From: Sideroxydans lithotrophicus
GTDB taxonomy: Bacteria > Pseudomonadota > Gammaproteobacteria > Burkholderiales > Sulfuriferulaceae
Direction of reading: 5' to 3'
DNA length: 7,958 bases
Assembly: GCA_022736605.1 (NCBI GenBank)
Contig: DZDB01000089.1
Coordinates: 1-7,958, forward strand
The notes under the pieces are model-generated. The model had not been told where the DNA came from. It ran no database searches and was given only the letters and a program-made list of their open reading frames with translations. The position numbers and the translations under genes are program-made. This document shows, one piece after another, positions 5,321 to 7,958 of the stretch (its first letter is position 1; each line of letters begins with the position of its first letter).

Positions 5321-6565
5321 GTGCGCCCCTACGAACTCTACATCGGCTTGCGCTACACCCGCGCCAAGCGTCGCAATCATTTCATCTCGTTTATTTCCCT
5401 GATTTCCATGCTTGGCGTCGCGCTCGGTGTGGCGGCGCTGATTGTCGTGCTGTCGGTGATGAACGGCTTTCAGAACGAGCTGCGCAACCGCATTCTGGGC
5501 GTCGCGGCGCACATTGAAATCACCGGTTTCGACAATACGCTGGGCGACTGGCAAAGCGTCGCAGCACAGAGCCTCAAAGTGCCCGAAGTCAAAGCCGCCG
5601 CGCCTTATGTGATGGGGCAAGGGCTGCTGGCTTACAACGAAGCGGTGCAGGGCGCGGTGGTGCGCGGCATTTTGCCGGCGCAGGAAGACAGCGTGACCGA
5701 CATCGGCCACAAGATGCGTGTCGGCAGCTTGACTGCGTTGCGTCCTGGCGAGTGGGGCATTGTGCTGGGTGCCGAGCTGGCGCGCTCACTGGCGGTCGGA
5801 CTGGGCGACAAGGTCACGGTGATCACGCCGCAGGGACAGATCACCCCGGCGGGCATGGTGCCACGCCTCAAGCAGTTCACTGTGGTCGGTATTTTTCAGA
5901 TCGGCATGTATGAATATGACTCGGGTCTGGCGCTGATTGATTTGCAGGACGCGCAAAAGCTGTTCCGCACCGGTGATCACGTCTCTGGCGTACGGCTCAA
6001 GCTCGACGACCTGTACCGCGCCCCGGCGGTGGCGCGCACCCTGAGCAAGACACTGGTCGGCAACTACGATATCCGCGACTGGACACAATCGCACGTCAAT
6101 TTCTTCCGTGCCGTGCAGATGGAAAAGCGCGTCATGTTCATCATCCTGCTGCTGATCGTCGCGGTGGCGGCGTTCAACATCGTCTCGACGCTGGTGATGG
6201 TGGTCACCGACAAGCAACCCGACATCGCCATCCTGCGCACGCTCGGCGCGTCACCCGCCAGCATCATGAAAATCTTCATGGTGCAGGGCGCCATCATCGG
6301 CTTCATCGGCACCGGGCTGGGGCTGCTCAGTGGCGTGCTGCTGGCGCTGAATATCGGCACCGTCGTGCCCTTTATCGAAAACATCATCGGCATGAAATTT
6401 CTGTCTGCCGACGTCTACCAAATCAGCGAGTTGCCGTCCAAACTGGAATGGAACGACGTCTGGGTGATCGGTCTGGTGGCGCTGGTGCTGTCCTGGCTTG
6501 CCACCCTGTACCCAAGCTGGCGCGCCTCGCGCACCAACCCGGCGGAGGCCCTGCGCTATGAATAA
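5321..6565 (+). CDS. lolC: LolC/LolE-family lipoprotein-releasing permease
   Basis: From GTG 5321 the product has 414 residues, matching the usual LolC/LolE length. It starts with the family hallmark PYELYIGLRYTRAKRRNHFI, followed by TM1 (about 23-48, ending LSVMNGF). A large periplasmic domain of about 220 residues comes next, then three membrane helices near 270-295, 318-345 and 378-398. A cytoplasmic coupling segment KQPDIAILRTLGAS (298-311) contacts the ATPase, and the C-terminus is the typical PSWRASRTNPAEALRYE. The complex extracts outer-membrane lipoproteins from the inner membrane and hands them to LolA. Only one permease gene is present next to lolD, so it may form a homodimer as in LolF-type systems; LolC versus LolE cannot be settled here. 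The frame also allows GTG 5258, which would add 21 residues unlike the family start. No strong Shine-Dalgarno sequence precedes GTG 5321. The coding region overlaps lolD by 8 bases. Confidence 0.93.
   Translation: MRPYELYIGLRYTRAKRRNHFISFISLISMLGVALGVAALIVVLSVMNGFQNELRNRILGVAAHIEITGFDNTLGDWQSVAAQSLKVPEVKAAAPYVMGQGLLAYNEAVQGAVVRGILPAQEDSVTDIGHKMRVGSLTALRPGEWGIVLGAELARSLAVGLGDKVTVITPQGQITPAGMVPRLKQFTVVGIFQIGMYEYDSGLALIDLQDAQKLFRTGDHVSGVRLKLDDLYRAPAVARTLSKTLVGNYDIRDWTQSHVNFFRAVQMEKRVMFIILLLIVAVAAFNIVSTLVMVVTDKQPDIAILRTLGASPASIMKIFMVQGAIIGFIGTGLGLLSGVLLALNIGTVVPFIENIIGMKFLSADVYQISELPSKLEWNDVWVIGLVALVLSWLATLYPSWRASRTNPAEALRYE
6544..6548 (+). promoter_or_regulatory. Shine-Dalgarno site for lolD inside the end of lolC
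   Basis: GGAGG lies 9 bases before ATG 6558, inside the last codons of lolC. It decides the lolD start: an upstream candidate at 6498 in the same frame lies deep within lolC and would add 20 residues unlike LolD. Confidence 0.8.
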
Positions 6566-7250
6566 CCCGAATAAATCCGCCGTACTGACCTGCCGCGACC
6601 TGAAAAAAACCTACCAGCAGGGTCGGCTCAATGTCGCGGTGCTGGCGGGCGTCAACCTCGTCGTCGAAGCCGGTGAACGCGTCGCCATCATGGGCGCGTC
6701 TGGCTCTGGCAAGTCCACCCTGCTGCACCTGCTGGGTGGCCTCGACAGCGCCACCAGCGGCAGCGTCGAAATCATGGGGCGCGACATCCAGCACCTGGGT
6801 GAAACGGCACGCGGCAAACTGCGCAACGAATCGCTCGGCTTCGTTTACCAGTTCCACCACCTGCTGCCCGAATTCAGCGCGCTCGATAACGTTGCCATGC
6901 CGCTGCTGATCCGCCGCATGCCCACCATCGAGGCACGTGAACGCGCTGCTGCCGTGCTGAAAGAAGTCGGCCTTGCCCACCGCCTCGATCACACCCCCGG
7001 CGAACTCTCCGGTGGCGAACGCCAGCGCGCCGCCATCGCCCGCGCCCTCGTCACCCAGCCCGCCTGCGTGCTCGCCGATGAACCCACCGGCAACCTCGAT
7101 CGTCACACCGCCGCAGGCATTCAGGACCTGATGAACAGCCTCAACCAGCAGCACGGCACCAGCTTTTTGGTCGTCACGCACGACCCCGAGCTGGCGGGAA
7201 GAATGTCGCGGGTGATGCAGCTGGCGGATGGGGTGCTGGTGGCGGGGTAG
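6558..7250 (+). CDS. lolD: LolD, ATPase of the lipoprotein-releasing ABC transporter
   Basis: The 230-residue protein (E. coli LolD has 233) shows every ABC ATPase motif. Walker A GASGSGKST is at 46-54, the Q-loop glutamine is Gln98, and the signature SGGERQR is at 151-157. Walker B VLADEP at 171-176 has catalytic Glu175, the D-loop NLD is at 179-181 and the switch His is 208. The stretch YQFHHLLPEFSALDNVAMPL (97-116) is the LolD-type sequence after the Q-loop. It hydrolyses ATP at the cytoplasmic face to drive the permease that detaches lipoproteins for LolA. It starts within lolC (8-base overlap) with its own strong ribosome-binding site, so the two are co-translated. GC is very high near the end. 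No clear terminator follows the TAG at 7248-7250; the next gene starts 96 bases later on the same strand. Confidence 0.95.
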   Translation: MNNPNKSAVLTCRDLKKTYQQGRLNVAVLAGVNLVVEAGERVAIMGASGSGKSTLLHLLGGLDSATSGSVEIMGRDIQHLGETARGKLRNESLGFVYQFHHLLPEFSALDNVAMPLLIRRMPTIEARERAAAVLKEVGLAHRLDHTPGELSGGERQRAAIARALVTQPACVLADEPTGNLDRHTAAGIQDLMNSLNQQHGTSFLVVTHDPELAGRMSRVMQLADGVLVAG

Positions 7251-7297
7251 GATGTGCGTGCTTCATTAATCATCCAGCCCGACTGGGTGCAGTTGTT

Positions 7298-7303
7298 TAT
7301 ACT
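7298..7303 (+). promoter_or_regulatory. Possible -10 box for the toxin-antitoxin genes
   Basis: TATACT lies 42 bases before the antitoxin ATG in the 95-base gap after lolD. It matches TATAAT at 5 of 6 positions. A TG lies one base too far upstream for a strict extended -10, and no -35 is seen at 16-18 bases. The rest of the gap shows only a weak CCAG/CTGG inverted repeat at 7274-7286. Confidence 0.3.
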
Positions 7304-7333
7304 GTTCGTGTGATTTCAGGCGTTCTGCAGTCC

Positions 7334-7340
7334 AAGGAGG
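7334..7340 (+). promoter_or_regulatory. Strong Shine-Dalgarno site fixing the antitoxin start
   Basis: AAGGAGG lies 5 bases before ATG 7346 and is the best ribosome-binding site in the window. It rules out the longer start at GTG 7310 in the same frame. A strong site on the first gene and a weaker one on the toxin fits the usual excess of antitoxin over toxin. Confidence 0.8.
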
Positions 7341-7345
7341 CGTAC

Positions 7346-7555
7346 ATGCTACAGACCATAGAAGTTGAAATTGATGCAACCGGACACATCCACCCGCTTG
7401 AACCCCTATCAAAACTGCCCGTTGGGCGTGCGTTACTGACTTTGCTCAATCCGCCCGTGGATGAAGCGCTCCAACTGGCAGAACCCGCATTGGCAGAAGA
7501 TTGGCTCAAACCGGAAGAGGATGCAGCGTGGGCACATTTGCAGTCGGCCAAGTAG
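7346..7555 (+). CDS. Small antitoxin-like protein, upstream partner of a MazF/PemK-type gene
   Basis: The 69-residue acidic protein begins MLQTIEVEIDATGHIHPLEP, a strand-turn-strand pattern (G-x-I-x-PLEPL...LPVG) like the small AF2212/DUF104-type antitoxin folds. It ends in a helical segment rich in Glu and Asp (EPALAEDWLKPEEDAAWAHL). Such tails usually wrap the toxin. I recognise the type but not an exact named family. It sits immediately before a MazF/PemK-like toxin frame with a 28-base overlap (7528-7555), the usual order for type II modules. The start is fixed by AAGGAGG. A DNA-binding domain is not obvious, so autoregulation cannot be claimed. Identification as an antitoxin rests mainly on the neighbour. 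Confidence 0.75.
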   Translation: MLQTIEVEIDATGHIHPLEPLSKLPVGRALLTLLNPPVDEALQLAEPALAEDWLKPEEDAAWAHLQSAK

Positions 7556-7860
7556 TCCTTCTCCCTTTCCCCTTTTCGGATTTAAGTCGTAGCAAACTGT
7601 GACCCGCCTTGCTGCTTGCCGATGCCGGGCGCGGCGACTGGATTGCCTGCCAAATCACCAGTAATCCTTACGCTGACAGCAGCGCGATCACGCTGTTGGA
7701 TGAGAATTTCATTGCGGGCGGATTGCAGCGTGTCAGTCATGTTCGTCCCGGCAAACTGTTCACAGCCAGCACCAGCCTGTTTGCCGCAACGGCTGGCTCG
7801 ATTGATGTTGATAAGCTGGACGATACACGGCATGCGGTTATAGCGATTATTCTTGGTTAA
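7528..7860 (+). pseudogene. MazF/PemK-type toxin gene interrupted by an in-frame TGA at codon 25
   Basis: Reading from GTG 7528, the frame gives MGTFAVGQVVLLPFPFSDLS, the standard N-terminus of a MazF/PemK-like endoribonuclease. It then reads RSKL and hits TGA at 7600-7602. The same frame continues without shift for 85 further codons (PALLLADAGRGDWIACQITS, then ITLLDENFIAGGLQRVSH, then VRPGKLFT) to TAA 7858-7860. Relatives have Arg before PA at this point (KLRPA), so a single CGA-to-TGA change explains the stop. The full length would be about 110 residues, normal for the family. MazF-like toxins cut RNA at short motifs and are held in check by the upstream antitoxin. GAGG at 7517-7520 serves as the ribosome-binding site. 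The toxin is probably inactive, unless the TGA is read through or is a sequencing error. A restart at TTG 7609 would lack the first strand and loop. Confidence 0.85.
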
Positions 7861-7958
7861 GCAATTGTATAAGCGTGTTTAAAAGGATGAGGAAATGTTG
7901 GATTGTTAGCGCAGTAATCGGCGTGCGGCCGAAAATCGCGCCGAAGAAACAAGCCTGC
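7861..7958. other. 98-base tail without a supportable gene
   Basis: The stretch after the toxin frame is AT-rich at first (TTGTATAAG at 7865-7873 is weakly -10-like) and then GC-rich. A frame from ATG 7887 stays open for 24 codons to the edge of the window, but its AAAAGG is too close to act as a ribosome-binding site and the peptide is not recognisable. It could be the start of a next gene. Confidence 0.5.

Noticed and set aside
5300..6393. Long antisense frames across lolC
   Set aside because: They are typical shadow frames of a high-GC gene; the peptides are His/Arg-rich and lack domains.
7274..7286. CCAG/CTGG inverted repeat after lolD
   Set aside because: The stem is only 4 bp with no T-run; it is expected by chance at this GC.
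7887..7958. Open frame to the right edge, 24 codons from an ATG
   Set aside because: It is too short, lacks a properly spaced ribosome-binding site and has no recognisable sequence.
1..7958. CRISPR array, tRNA, rRNA or insertion-sequence ends
   Set aside because: No regularly spaced repeats, no cloverleaf or rRNA signature, no transposase and no terminal inverted repeats were seen on either strand.

Overview
The window looks like chromosomal DNA of a betaproteobacterium. The main reasons are the divergent pair RpfE-type protein / lolC-lolD, the high GC of the core genes (single lines of lolD reach about 80% by hand count) and the betaproteobacterial look of the proteins. The family of origin cannot be fixed from the sequence alone. 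All identifications come from reading motifs by eye; no database search was run.

Layout. (1) Bases 2-912, + strand: the tail of an unrecognised gene overlaps, by ATGA, an S4-domain pseudouridine synthase of the RsuA/RluF family whose catalytic motif is altered. (2) Bases 929-1997, + strand: a direct-repeat promoter leads into a lower-GC gene that fuses a winged helix-turn-helix, a GHKL ATPase and a STAS-like DUF4325 domain in one chain. (3) Bases 2024-5240, - strand: four genes read leftwards. They are an RpfE-type protein, a secreted DUF2059 protein, an MscS-type mechanosensitive channel and a protein with two CDGSH iron-sulfur motifs flanking a third cysteine set. A perfect TATAAT lies between the first two, and an inverted repeat around a TATAAA lies before the last. 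(4) Bases 5321-7250, + strand: lolC and lolD, the permease and ATPase that release lipoproteins from the inner membrane, overlap by 8 bases. (5) Bases 7346-7860, + strand: a toxin-antitoxin pair, with a small antitoxin-like gene overlapping a MazF/PemK-type toxin gene that carries an in-frame TGA at codon 25. The last 98 bases hold no gene that can be supported.

How the parts fit. Most of the window is envelope housekeeping: lipoprotein export (lolCD), osmotic release (mscS), a periplasmic DUF2059 protein and a probable Fe-S protein. Two accessory pieces sit among these genes: the HTH-ATPase-DUF4325 regulator and the toxin-antitoxin module. The strongest candidates for something undescribed are the one-chain regulator, which resembles a partner-switching system collapsed into a single DNA-binding protein, and the toxin gene interrupted by a single stop in an otherwise intact frame.
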